This document shows, in pieces, positions 12,179 through 23,900 of a stretch of DNA of 64,000 bases (its first letter is position 1; every line of letters begins with the position of its first letter). Under the pieces are notes generated by a model, which saw nothing but the letters and a program-made list of their open reading frames with translations, was not told the DNA's origin and searched no databases. Source of the DNA: Heterostelium multicystogenum (lineage: Eukaryota > Evosea > Eumycetozoa > Acytosteliales > Acytosteliaceae); the NCBI GenBank assembly GCA_003667245.1, contig RCNN01000062.1, forward strand, positions 62,001 to 126,000, in the 5' to 3' direction. Both the position numbers and the translations under genes were made by a program.

Positions 12179-15000
12179 TTAGATTAAAGCAATAGTTTGT
12201 GTAGTAGTTTGTGTAGTTGTTGGAGCTGTAGTAGTGGCAATGGTATTAGCAAGAGTAGCTGTTGCAATTGTAGATATGATTGTACCACTGGTTGGAGCTG
12301 TAGTGGAGGCAGTTGTAGGAGCAGTAGTGGTGGCAAGAGTATTAGCAAGAGTAGCTGTGGCAATTGTGGATACGATTGTACCACTGGTTGGAGCAGTAGT
12401 GGAGGCAGTTGTTGGAGCAGTAGTAGAGGCAGTTGTAGGAGCTGTGGTGGAGGCAGTTGTTGGAGCTGTGGTGGAGGCAGTTGTTGGAGCTGTAGTGGAG
12501 GCAGTTGTAGGAGCAGTAGTGGTGGCAAGAGTATTAGCAAGAGTAGCTGTGGCAATTGTGGATACGATTGTACCACTGGTTGGAGTAGTTGTTGGAGTAG
12601 TAGTTGGAGTAGTAGTTGGAGTAGTTGTTGGAGTAGTTGTTGGAGTAGTTGTTGGAGTAGTTGTTGGAGTAGTTGTTGGAGTAGTTGTTGGGGTAGTAGT
12701 TGGAGTAGTTGTTGGGGTAGTTGTTGGAGTAGTTGTTGGGGTAGTTGTTGGAGTAGTTGTTGGGGTGGTAGTTGGAGTGGTTGTTGGAGTAGTAGTTGGA
12801 GTGGTAGTTGGAGTGGTAGTTGGAGTAGTTGTTGGAGTAGTTGTTGGAGTGGTAGTTGGAGGACCAGTTGTTGAGGCAGTAGTACCTGTTGAAGTTCCAG
12901 TTGTTCCACTAACAGTTATAGTAATAGTTTGACACAGGGTGGCAGTTGTGGATGCAGTGGTAGTATGAGTAGTAGAGATTGGGGAGAATGTGGTGGTAGC
13001 AATAGAAGCATCACTAGTGGGTGAAACACAGTAGGCAGTCATTGGACAACAAGATGTACCAACACATTGAGTATTCTTTCCATAGACACAACCGAGTCCA
13101 CGTTCAGCGCATTTGAGAGATTCACAGGTATGGTTTCTTGGTATGTATCTACTCCAACCACGTGATGGCTTGCATTGGGACCAGATTTCGTAAATATCAC
13201 CATAGCTATCGGTTGCACAACTCAAATCCATTGAGCAGCTAGAACCATGAGAGTTGACACAAACACTCTTTGTTTGTCCACAGCAACCTTGGAAGGTAAG
13301 CCAACGGCATTGAGGATATCTTGAATGGCATTGATGGGAGTCAGTGAGTGATTCACAGTCGATTGGGGGAGGTGGGTGTCTTTTAATGCACTTTGGGAGA
13401 CCATTTTGCAAAACACAGAATGAACCTGGTTGACATTGTACTCCTTTGCATAGATCTCCACCTTGTTCACAGATACAGGTTGGATGTCCATTTTGTAAGA
13501 CACAGAATGTACCCCATGGACATTGGAAGTTATGGCAAGGGTTACCACCAGAGCTGGAACCTGAGCTTGATCCTCTGATACAAGTTGGTTGACCATTTTG
13601 AGAGATACAGAAAAATCCATAATCACATCTATAGTTGGCACATGGATCACCACTCGAGGAAGAACCAGATGAGGAAGTAGCTCCAGAAGAAGATGATCTA
13701 ATACAGGTAGCTTGTCCATTTTGGTCAATACAAACGAAACCTTCAGAGCATCTTACATTAGCACAAACACCGCTTGAACCAGATGATGATGATACACCAG
13801 AAGAAGATGATCTTACACAAGTAGCCTGTCCATTTTGGTCAATACAAACAAAACCTTCAGAGCATCTTACATTAGCACAAACACCGCTTGAACCAGATGA
13901 TGATGAAACACCAGATGAGGAAGATCCTGATGAGGAAGTGCTACCTCTGAAACAATTTGGAACACCGTTCACAAGCTGACAATAGAATCCACTTGGACAA
14001 TGGAAGTTATTGCAAGAGCTACCAGAGCCTGATGATGAAGATTGACCGGTTGATTGAGCAGTGTTACTTGGTACCTGTAAGCAAACTGGTTGACCATTTT
14101 GCTCAACACAATAGGTATGTGGTGGACAGTTGTTGTTACGGCATACAGCGGAACCTCCCGAGGATTCAGTAGTTTGTGATCCAGAAGTTTGTGATCCAGA
14201 GGATCTTGGAGCACATATTGGTACACCATTGTTCAAAATACATTGGTGATCATTTGGACATGGGTAGTTAAGACATGTTCCAACTCCACTACCTGATGTT
14301 TGAGAACCAGTGGATTGGGAACCAGTTGATTGGGAACCAGTTGATTGAGAACCAGAAGATTGAGAACCAGAAGATTGAGAACCAGTTGATTGTGAACCAG
14401 TTGATTGAGAACCAGTGGATTGAGAACCAGTTGATTGTGAACCAGAAGATTGTGAACCAGAGGATTGGGAGCCAGTGGATTGGGAACCAGTGGATTGGGA
14501 ACCAGTGGATTGGGAACCAGAGGATTGACCAACACAAGTTGGGGTTCTTGGGCAACAAGAGGTACCCATGCATTTTGGTTCAACCATATCACAAGCCATT
14601 CCCTTTTCTTCACATTTCAAGCTGTCACAAGTAGCATTTGGAGTTGGGATACGAACTCCTCCTTTAAATGTACAAGAACTCCATGACTCGGCAATATCAC
14701 CATTTGGTAATTTCATACAAGATAATTCAGACTTACAATCTTTGTTGGTGGCACAGTATGAGTGTTGTTCACCACAACAGGTGATATATTGGAGGAGAAC
14801 ACAGTCTGCACTTGAGTGACATTCTGTATCATTAGTTATTTCCTCACAGGCTGGAATTATGAGAAATTATGAGAAAAAAACAAATTTGTTAATGTGGAAA
14901 ATTCAAACATTAAAAAAAATACTGGATAGTTACTTTTTTGTGCGGTAGCGGTCAGTATCGTGACACATAGAAATACAAGTAAAACTAAAGATCTCTTCAT
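12179..15000 (-). CDS. Spore coat protein with follistatin-like repeats and mucin-like tail
   Basis: Exon 1 is 15000-14934 and exon 2 is 14850-12179, with an 83-nt intron (GTAACT..TTCCAG); together 912 residues. A signal peptide is followed by a dictyostelid spore-coat N-terminal-type module (CEEITND.. with a CCGEQHSYC core), a TGSQS/SGSQS repeat linker, eight follistatin-like modules of the CxxxxCxxGxxCxxxNGxxxC type, a second spore-coat-type module (CESLTD.. with CCGQTKSVC) and a Thr/Pro tail of PTTT and APTTAST repeats suited to O-glycosylation or phosphoglycosylation. The layout matches the SP60/SP70/SP96 class, which is packed in prespore vesicles and forms the outer spore wall. Modules four and five are almost identical tandem copies. 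The DNA repeats leave long open frames on both strands; only this one has a signal peptide and Cys modules. Confidence 0.9.
12575..12862 (-). repeat. 12-bp tandem repeat encoding PTTT
   Basis: More than twenty tandem copies of a 12-base unit (GGAGTAGTTGTT and variants on the plus strand) coding for Pro-Thr-Thr-Thr in the tail of the spore coat protein. Copy number is likely to vary between strains. Confidence 0.9.
13695..13922 (-). repeat. Tandem duplication of a 114-bp follistatin-module unit
   Basis: Units 13695-13808 and 13809-13922 are nearly identical in DNA and encode the same module (CANVRCSEGFVC...), each followed by a Ser-Gly linker. The similarity, including synonymous sites, indicates a recent in-frame duplication or gene conversion. 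Confidence 0.9.
14293..14529 (-). repeat. 15-bp tandem repeat encoding Gly-Ser-Gln-Ser-Thr/Ser
   Basis: About fifteen copies of a 15-base unit encode the flexible SQSTG/SQSSG linker between the first spore-coat module and the follistatin modules. It remains open in several frames on both strands. Confidence 0.85.
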
Positions 15001-16732
15001 TTCTAGTTTTAATGTAATAAGGGGTTGTGGTTGTTGTTGATTGATTATAAATAATTAGATATTTCCACTTCTAACAATGAACTTTTATATTTTTATTTAA
15101 TTGGAAAGGAAATTAAATATTATTTTAGAATCGTAGTTATTATTGTTAGTGTTATTGCTATTGGTATTATTAATAATTATTTAATAATATCTTTTCAGTT
15201 GGTTTAAATTAATTAAACTCCTACTATATATATTAAATATAATATATTGATAAAAATATATTAGCAGGCAAATAGAACAAGAAAAGATAATTAGACTTCT
15301 TTGTTGTTTTAATGAGAGAGAGAAAGGCAATTAACAAATATAATTACTGTTTGTTGCTGATTGTATATCAATGTAAATTTGAGCTTAATTAAATTAATAA
15401 ATAAATAATTAATTTAATTAAAAATAAATAAATCAAAAGTGATATGTTCAAGAGAGAGTAATAAACTACTTTATACACCCCCTAGTCAAGCAGTGAACAT
15501 TAGGTTCATTTCTTAATTACTGAAATACTCATAACAAACTCCATATATCAAATTGAATGCTTTCATTGTGGAATGAACAATCAAAGGCTTACTTACATTG
15601 TACTCATATTAAACAAACAAACAATCAAACAACAACAATATTAACATAATATTATATTATATTATAAAACAAACCATTTCATTATTATTACATTCTATTC
15701 CAACCCAACCCAAACCCAAACCCCCAAGATCATATGATCATTTTCTCTTTTGGAAATGAAAATTAGTATGCATCAATGATCATTGATCAACAACTTGTGT
15801 GTATGTTATATCTAGTATTTATATGATTGCTAATATTGGTTTGCTTGATTGTTTTTACTTTTACTTGGGTGTAATTTATTATACACATTTCTTTTATGAT
15901 GATGTTCAATAGATTATTATAACAAAGATATATAAATATAGCATGCGAGCAATAGCAAATGCAAAACATATCACATTACACCGCTACTATTACATTATAA
16001 ACACACTCTCTCTCACACACTCCCACACAAACTAAATACAAACATTGCAAATTAAACATCAAATTGAACACACCCACCAATATGATTGTTGGAATCTAAC
16101 ATCTATATACAAACCACCACTTCTGATTTGAGAAGTGTACTGATGCTGCTGCTGCTTGCTTGCTTGCTTGCTTTTATATTATTACTAATGATTATACTTT
16201 GGAACATATATACTATTAATGTTACATTGAAAAAACACACCATGATTCTACAAATATTTTAATATTATGATGGTTGGCATTGATGTACATACCCCCTTTA
16301 TTTTTCAAATCAATCATATGTAACTTTGTTTTACCGCCAAATCAATAATAATAATAATAATAATATTGATTTTGGTTCAGTACTATCAATGCAATAAGAA
16401 GATCATTGAATAGAGTAGTAGCTTGTAGATTGAAATGGGCAATATTATAATATTCAATCAATCATTATTAGTTATTTTAATGCAGTGTGGTTTAGAATGT
16501 TGCGATATACAAGTTGTTTGAGTAATGTATTCAAAATGATGAGTTTACATCTGAAGAGTGTATTATAATATTGTCTTGTATACAAGTCCATTCCAATACA
16601 ACAATATTTACAATACAATAATATCCCTATTTCGTAATGATTTTTTCAATTGTGAAATAGTAGGCCATACATATTGTTAAAGTATAGTTTACTCTTAAAG
16701 CTCAAATATTAACAAAAATCAAATATCGATAC
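15001..16732. promoter_or_regulatory. Upstream region of the spore coat gene, with C-rich and CA-rich tracts
   Basis: No gene is supported. Relative to the spore coat start at 15000 (transcribed leftward), C-rich or CA-rich patches occur at about 15474-15484 (ACACCCCC), 15702-15726 (CCCAACCCAAACCC type) and 16005-16080 (CACACACTCCCACAC type). In D. discoideum, prespore spore-coat promoters use G/C-rich GBF boxes and CA-rich elements, so these are candidate sites; that function is inferred only from family knowledge. A (GCTT)n microsatellite is at 16154-16173. Confidence 0.4.
16154..16173. repeat. (GCTT)n repeat
   Basis: Five tandem GCTT units following a short GCT triplet run. Confidence 0.85.
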
Positions 16733-17487
16733 TCAATAATGAGCTTGCATCCTTAATGTGTGGAAATAATTATCCATGTTATTTTTCATTCCAGAACCTA
16801 AGATATTGTTTTCAGGGGTCTTACTACTGGTTTTCTTATTAAATCTAACATCTTCCAAAGGAATATTATTCTCCTACTTGATTCAGTACAAAAGACTTTA
16901 GGGTCCGAATGGGAGATTCTTATAAGGAATAACATAGTGAATACAAATAAATTTGGTTAGCCTTTGTAGCAAGATAATATTAGTTATAGTTGACTCATTT
17001 CTTGTATCATCACATTTTTTATATTGTCCATTACTGAATCCACCATAATCTTTTATATCATGAATCCATTTGAAATTAATTAAATAAATAATATGTGTAA
17101 TATCCAAGTCATCTATTTTCTGTTCTATTCTTCATAAGTGCAAACCATAATATATCACCTTGTATTGTATTGAATATATAGTATTCATTGGTATAATATT
17201 TTGATGTTAGAGTTGATGATGGAAGTTGCCCAAAATATCAACTAAAACAACCCACATTATTTTTCTGATTCACCTTATACACATGTATGACAACATATGT
17301 AGTGATTTGATATAACAACCATTTTATCTCATGGTTTAATGTTCAACACTAATATCAAATCATTATTATTTTTAGCTTGTAAATCTTTAATTGTTTGAGT
17401 AACTTGTAGATTGAAAAGGGTATACCCAAACGAATAACTTTTTACTATTCTTAATATAGTGAATAATAAATAGATCATGGATGCCAT
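16733..17487 (-). pseudogene. Remnant of an unrecognised coding gene
   Basis: Reading leftward from an ATG at 17487, consecutive open blocks of roughly 40-70 codons follow one another, separated by frame changes or single stops. The first block is hydrophobic (MASMIYLLFTILRIVKS). Then come blocks with YFGQLPSSTLTSKYY, DILWFALMKNRTEN, INFKWIHDIKDYGGF and ENNIPLEDVRFNKK, ending at a TGA at 16733-16735. In sequence this AT-rich, random frames close much sooner, so the blocks probably derive from one protein. In-frame stops (for instance before YFGQL and after LPFGP) cannot all be homopolymer errors, so decay or unrecognised introns are needed. No family recognised. Confidence 0.5.
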
Positions 17488-17587
17488 GAGAAATATAAAT
17501 ATATATTGTGATTATCTTTATGTTTTAAATATTTCAATATGTTAAAAATAAAATTTATAGTCTATAAATAAATTATTAAAATACTAG

Positions 17588-20500
17588 ATGTATAATTACA
17601 ATAAATTAAGTTTATGTTTAATTATATGTATTTATTATTTAATCAATGTTGTCATTTCAATTCAACTTTGTACAATACAACTACCTGGGATGCAAAGATG
17701 GTCCAATATTACTACATGGCCTAAAAACATACTTCCAAAAGAAGGTGACAACATTTTAATTGACAAAAAGATCCTGTTAGATATAAATACACCTAATCTA
17801 CGTTCAGTACTAGTCTCTGGAAATGGTGCGCTTGTTTTTGAAGATAAATTTGGTGTATCTCTGACCACAGGAAGCCTTTCCATAGTAGACGGAGGAGAAG
17901 TCCATATTGGCAGTGAGTCATGTCCATACTCATCGTTTACAAAAATCGTTCTTACTGGATACTCTGAAAACAACATTAATGATACTTTCGTCAAAGGTGT
18001 CGACTATGGTCAGAAATTTATTGCAGTCGGATATGGTGGAACTTTAGAAATCCATGGAAGGAAGTATTCCCCTTGGATTAGACTCAATCAAACGGCAAAT
18101 ATAGGAGACAGAGTTTTAAATTTTGACTCTCCTCATAATTGGCAACAAGGAGAGATAATGATTGCAAGCACCGATTACGACTATGGACAAACGGAGATCA
18201 TTATGATGGAATACTGTCCCAATTGCACTCAATACCAACTTAGATTAGCCTCTCCATTGAAATACACCCACTGGGGAAGAAATGGGGATATAATATCGTT
18301 TCAACGAGCTGAAGTGGCTAATCTTTATAGAAATATACAAATAGTTGGAAGGACTGAAGCCAACAAATGTGTATCAAATGATTTGGTATGTAAATTCTTT
18401 CCAAACTACACTTTTGGAGGTCACATGATGATTACAAAAGGATTCAAAAATGTACATATTGAAGGAGCACGATTTGAGAATATGGGACAACCGCATAAAA
18501 TTTCTCGATATCCAATTCATTTCCATATGACCGGAGATGTTGGAATACTAGGTGGATACTCCAATCCTGCATATGTAAAAAACAATGTCATTCTGAAATC
18601 TTTCAATAGATGCGTCGTACTTCATGGTGTCAGTGGACTACTAGTGGAAAACAATGTCGCTTATGATCATATTGGACATTGCTATATGTTATGTGATGGA
18701 ATAGAAATGAATAATGTTCTGAATAGAAATATAGGAATTCTGACTAGAGCAGGTCTAATCACCCCTGCGGACAGAAATACCGAAATGTGTCTTGCAGTCA
18801 CACCCAAGGACTTCAATGGAAACCCAACTAATCCTCGAGAATGTAATGCAGTCTCAACATTTTGGATTTCGAACCCAAACAACATTGTAACAAACAATAT
18901 CGCAGGTGGATCGGAAAATACAGGAATTTGGTATCTTGTTTCGGACTATCCAGGAGGAGAATCATTTGAAACAGGTGTTAGACGTCGTATTCAGCCAGTG
19001 TATACTCAAATCAAAGTATTCGAAAACAACACTGTCCACTCAAATGTTAAGATAGGCTTCAATCTTGATGGAGGAGTAAAGTTAACTCTTCCTTCTAAAG
19101 ATCACCCTCAACAGCTAAATTCAATGATGGAAATGAGATATAATCCTCTAGTAGATTTTACAAACAGTAGCTCTCCAATTAAAATATCAATTGTAAACAA
19201 ACTATTTGCATACAAGAATAAGTGGAGAGGTGTTTGGGCAAGAGGAAATATTGTTTTTCGGGATTGTGGTTTCGCCGACAATGCTATTTCTATGACTCTT
19301 GCATCCGAAGGAACCTATCCAATAGGATTGGGAGCATATGGTATGGTGGAAAATTCAATTTTTATTGGCGAGTCTGATTATGTGGGTACTGCAAGTGACA
19401 ACATTCCAGTGTATCGTGGTCGTACCTATCCATATGGAGAGAACTACAAAATGCCAATTAGAGGATTCGAGGTTTATGATGGACCAGTGTTTATATTTAA
19501 TTGCACTTTTCATAATTTCAAAAGATATGACGATAGAAATATTAGTGCCATTTCCTTTTACAGATATCACGAATATGTTTTTTCACCTATTTCAGCTACT
19601 CTAGCTAATTCATATATCAATGTGGATTATCCGATCTACATGAATGATTTACAGAACGATGGTGATAAGTGTCAACTTCTATCAGAATATCGCCAGGATG
19701 GTGAAAGTGTATATGTAAATATTTATTCTTCTTTTATTAACTACTTGGAATTGGATATTAATTTAATTTATCTAATATTTAGGTGAGAAATCTTCCTTAC
19801 TTTAAATATCCCAGTTGTAAGGAAGATAAATCCAGAAATTTACTATATTGCAATGAACAATTTGCTTATATATTTATATATAATAATAAACCTGAAAGTA
19901 CTGAATATAATAATAACAAAGCCCAAGTCAGAATAGTAAGGGACGATCTCAAGAATTTAACTTTGTCTGGATTACCAAACAATACTCCTAGAAACCAATT
20001 CTTAGCTCTAGTTAATTTGCGTGATAATTATACAATCCATTTTGACCAACATGTTGTTCCACCCGAGTTTGAAATAGAAGCTGTTTATTGGAATCAGAAT
20101 AATAGAATGAAAATAGGTGTTTGTATTGGAGCAAACTCGGTGAAATCCATTACAGTCCAAAAGTATATTGGGTGGCGACCTGTGAGATACCTCCTACCAT
20201 CAACTTTTTTAGACCCAAATGGTAGCTTGGATATCAACAGCTACTATCATGATAAGAAAACTGGAATGTTGTTCTTCAACCTGAAGCAAGAAAATTTCAG
20301 ACAAATAACGTATGCATTCCCACAACAAGGGAGGGAGAAAATCAAGATTACATTAGAACAAAATAATGTCAAGGATATTTCAGACTGCCTCTCAAGCTAC
20401 TATAAAGACTATACTACTAGAGTATTCGACGATGAATTTAATTTCATTTTTAAAGACTCAGTTTCTCTCAATGGCAACTCACTTAGTATTGTATCCAATA

Positions 20501-20880
20501 GCTCTGCACATCTGGGAACCAAATACATGAAAGTTGATCTTCCATGTCAACTAAATCTAAAAGCATCTCAATCACTTGACTCATCACTTTTGAAAGAATG
20601 TGAGCTATGGTTCCATATCATAGAACCAATCAAAACGAAACTTGTCTTTTACTTCCAACTTCTAGATGAGTATGATGAATCGATCGGTGAAAGGAAAGAG
20701 ATAGTTTTGGACAATGTGAAATGTGCCATATGGAACCCAATTCGACTGCCAATTCAGGATGTCAACAAGACAATGTTCAGTGGAATGCTTGTCAGTATTA
20801 ACTTGGCAAGCAATGATTATACATCACTAGCAACATCTAATTCCATTTTCATTGATGATATCAATTTAATAAAGAAATAA
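17588..20880 (+). CDS. Secreted G8-domain protein (CEMIP/TMEM2-related)
   Basis: Two exons, 17588-19714 and 19783-20880, joined in phase 0 across a 68-nt intron (GTAAAT..TTTAG); 1074 residues. A signal peptide (LCLIICIYYLINVV) is followed by a G8 domain at about 35-170: the W..TWP.N.LP..GDNI.I opening, a beta-rich middle with LVFED, and the closing VGYGGTLEIHG. Then comes a long beta-helix-like region with conserved HFHMTGDVG and GIWYL motifs of the CEMIP/TMEM2 group, and a divergent C-terminus. Animal members bind or degrade hyaluronan; amoebal members have no proven substrate, so extracellular glycan binding is only an inference. No C-terminal membrane helix is visible, so it is probably fully secreted. 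The frame is intact, unlike several neighbours. Confidence 0.8.
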
Positions 20881-20978
20881 AACAATATGTACCATTCCAT
20901 TTTCCTCTGACTTGAAATTCGGAATTGGATATGTAGATTACTATACATGATTATTATATCTGAAATTTATTTATAAAT

Positions 20979-23900
20979 TTAGAAATCAGTTTCGTGTTGA
21001 TCACTTGATTCAGTGGCACTTGTTTCAGTTGCAGATGTTAGAATGAATTCTGGTAATAGTGATTGTCTCTTTTGTTTTCTGATCGATAGTACACGTTCGT
21101 CAACTTTGCTTTGTTCTTTGATTGGCAATAACTCTACATCTTTAACTGGTAAATGTTCAAGATCGCAAGTGAGTGTATTTGATGTAGAGTCAGGCTCACG
21201 GCAAACTCCAACCAAACCGTCACTGTTTTGATAGAATATTTCTTTAAGTGAAATGACCACAAATTGAATCTTCTTTTGTTGAGTTGATTTGCTTCTAACG
21301 TATCTCACCAGCTTTAACACATTGATATTATCAAAGGCAGCGTCAACTTCGTCCAAAACAAAGAATGGTGTTGGTCTATACTGGTGGAGAGCAAACAGCA
21401 ATGCGAGCGCGGCAATAGACTTCTCACCACCAGACAACTGATCCATTTCTTGATAACGTTTGTTTGGTGGAATGGCTGTGTATTTGACACCAGCATTGAA
21501 GGGATAGGCAGTATCTTCAACAGCAAGATGGGCACTACCCATGAGGTATGGTGGATATAGGTCACGAGTCAAATCTGCGTAGATCTTATTGATCTTCTTG
21601 GAGATAGATTCAAATGCACGGTTGAATAGTTGGGTACGATCCTTTCTTACTTTTGCAAATGCTTGGTCTGCCTGCTTGGCAACTTCACGCTTAGCCTCCA
21701 GATCTTGGATTGTGTCCTTTAGCTGCTTTGACACCAGACGTGAATGCTCGTATGCCTTCAAGTTGGGATTGTAAGCCTCCATTGATGTTTTGATCTTGTG
21801 GAGGTCATGCGAAAACTCCTTGAGCTGGTAGTTCAAACGCTCCTCTGACTTAATGGCAATGTCTTCTATAAGAGTGAAATCAATTGGTATTCCAATGTGT
21901 TTATCGTAGAACTCATCTTCCTCTGGATCCATTACATCGGGTGGCAATAATACAAGCGAACCAAAGTTATTGTCTTCTTCAGCTTCGAGATCTTCTTCTT
22001 CGTCAGAGTCAAACTCTTCCTCATCTGAATCATGGTACACTCTTGACAAATCATTATCAGTCTCCTCTCCTTCAGTTTCTCCTTTTTCTTGCTCACTCTC
22101 GCTGGCAGTCGATTTTCTCTTTCTGGATTTCTTTGATTTCTCTTGCTTGCTTGAAGACTTCTTCTTTTTCTCCTTCTTCTTTGATTCTCCTTCTTCACCC
22201 TCCTTTTCAGTTGCTTCGGCATCCTTCATCTCTTGATCCTCGTCACCTTCTTTTATCAAAGGCAATCTTATATTTTCAGTCTTGGCATCAAGCAAAAGAG
22301 AATGATACTCCTTCTTCAAATGTCTAATTTCATTCAACTAAGATTGACAAATTAATAAATTGACCAAATAATTCTAACATCTCAATTCAACTTACTCCGA
22401 CCATGGTTTGATTTTCAATTTGGCCTCTCTTGAAATTATTATCCGAAATCTTCTTTTTAATATCCTTGATAGCTGTATTCATTTCTACCAGTGTTGCCCT
22501 CAAACCTAAGTTGATTTCGATTAGTAAATACTGTCATTATAAATTCATATGTATTTCAACTTACTTTTGACTTTGGTATTTAACTCTTTAAATTTGGATT
22601 CAATTTCAGACTCCTCTTTTTGACAATCCTCTTGGAGTCCTGTTTGCTTCTCAAGCGTTTCTTGGTTGGCTTCCAATTCTGCGCGCAATGACTGGATTTC
22701 GGATTCCAAATTTCTGGAACTCTCGTATTCAAGTTGATTTCTGATTCTTGATATCGACTGAGAGAGTGCCATCTTTTCGGTGGAAACTTGTTGAATTTTC
22801 GAAAGACGTTCCTCTTCAAACTCCTTAATATTCTTCACACCCAACTCTCTGCTGAGCTCCTTAAACAACTCTTCTTCTACGGCATTGATATCAAATGCAA
22901 TCTCATTGATGTGGTCTTGTCTTGTGGCGATAGACTTCTTGATCTTCTCAATCTCTGGATCTATTTTGGCCAACTCTTTGTTAAGTGTATCTAACTCCTT
23001 GGTATTACGGTTGATACGCTCCTGCAATGGTGCCATTGTAATACGGTTGGTATTGACAGAGAGGGTCATCTCATTGACTTGGTTATTCATCAACTGGATA
23101 TCGCTTATGCTGACCAGTTTTGTTGTAATTGCTGCAAGCTCTTGCTGTATAGAATCACGCTGTTTCTTCAAATCTTCGATCTTGCTGTCATCCAACTTGG
23201 TCTTTGACTTTACACCCATCAATCCACCACTCATCAAACCACTCTTTGTGATTTTAATACCTTGGATGGTGACAACCTTGTGACGTTGATGTGGATTTCC
23301 AAAGGCCAATTGTTTGGCTTCGTTTAAACTATCGCAAACCAGTGTATTACCAACTACATATCTAACTGCTGGCTCAATGACCTTGTCGAATTTGAGACAA
23401 TCGATAAGTAATTTTGAAGTTCCACCAATTTGACGCAATTTTTGATCGATTGGCTTTGGATTTAAACGGTCGAGCGGCAGGAATGTGGCTGTTCCATAGA
23501 GTTGCTCCTTCATGTACTCAACACATGTATAAGCTGTTTTCTGGGTGTCTACTACAATAGCATCGTTCAGCTTACCCATGGCAACTGCCGTGGCAGTAGC
23601 ATACTTTTTCTGTGTGTGCTCAACAAGGTCGGAAAGCTTTCCTCTTACGTCAGGCATCAAATTCTTCAAAGATGCAATAATCATGTTCATTCTCTTGTCC
23701 TTGTCTTTCTCATTTCTCTCTGTTTTGTCCTCTGATACAATGAAATTGATACGGTCGAGCTCCGATGTCAACTGACTCTGTCTGGCGATTAAAGACTGAT
23801 TGTTGGTGGTGACGTTCTTTAGTTCCTCTCTCAATTGTTCGAGTTTTGCAGCTGTTTCTGTGGCAACTTGGGTTGACATTTCAAGACGTTCCTTCATCTT

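Noticed and set aside
12184..12932. Long open frames on both strands over the spore coat tail (Leu/Gln-, Val- or Ser/Cys-rich)
   Set aside because: They are shadows of the 12-bp repeat; only the minus-strand frame with signal peptide and Cys modules is coherent.
14233..14613. Plus- and minus-strand frames across the 15-bp repeat (NQLI.., PIHW.., NPLV..)
   Set aside because: Repeat unit length divisible by three leaves all frames open; no independent gene evidence.
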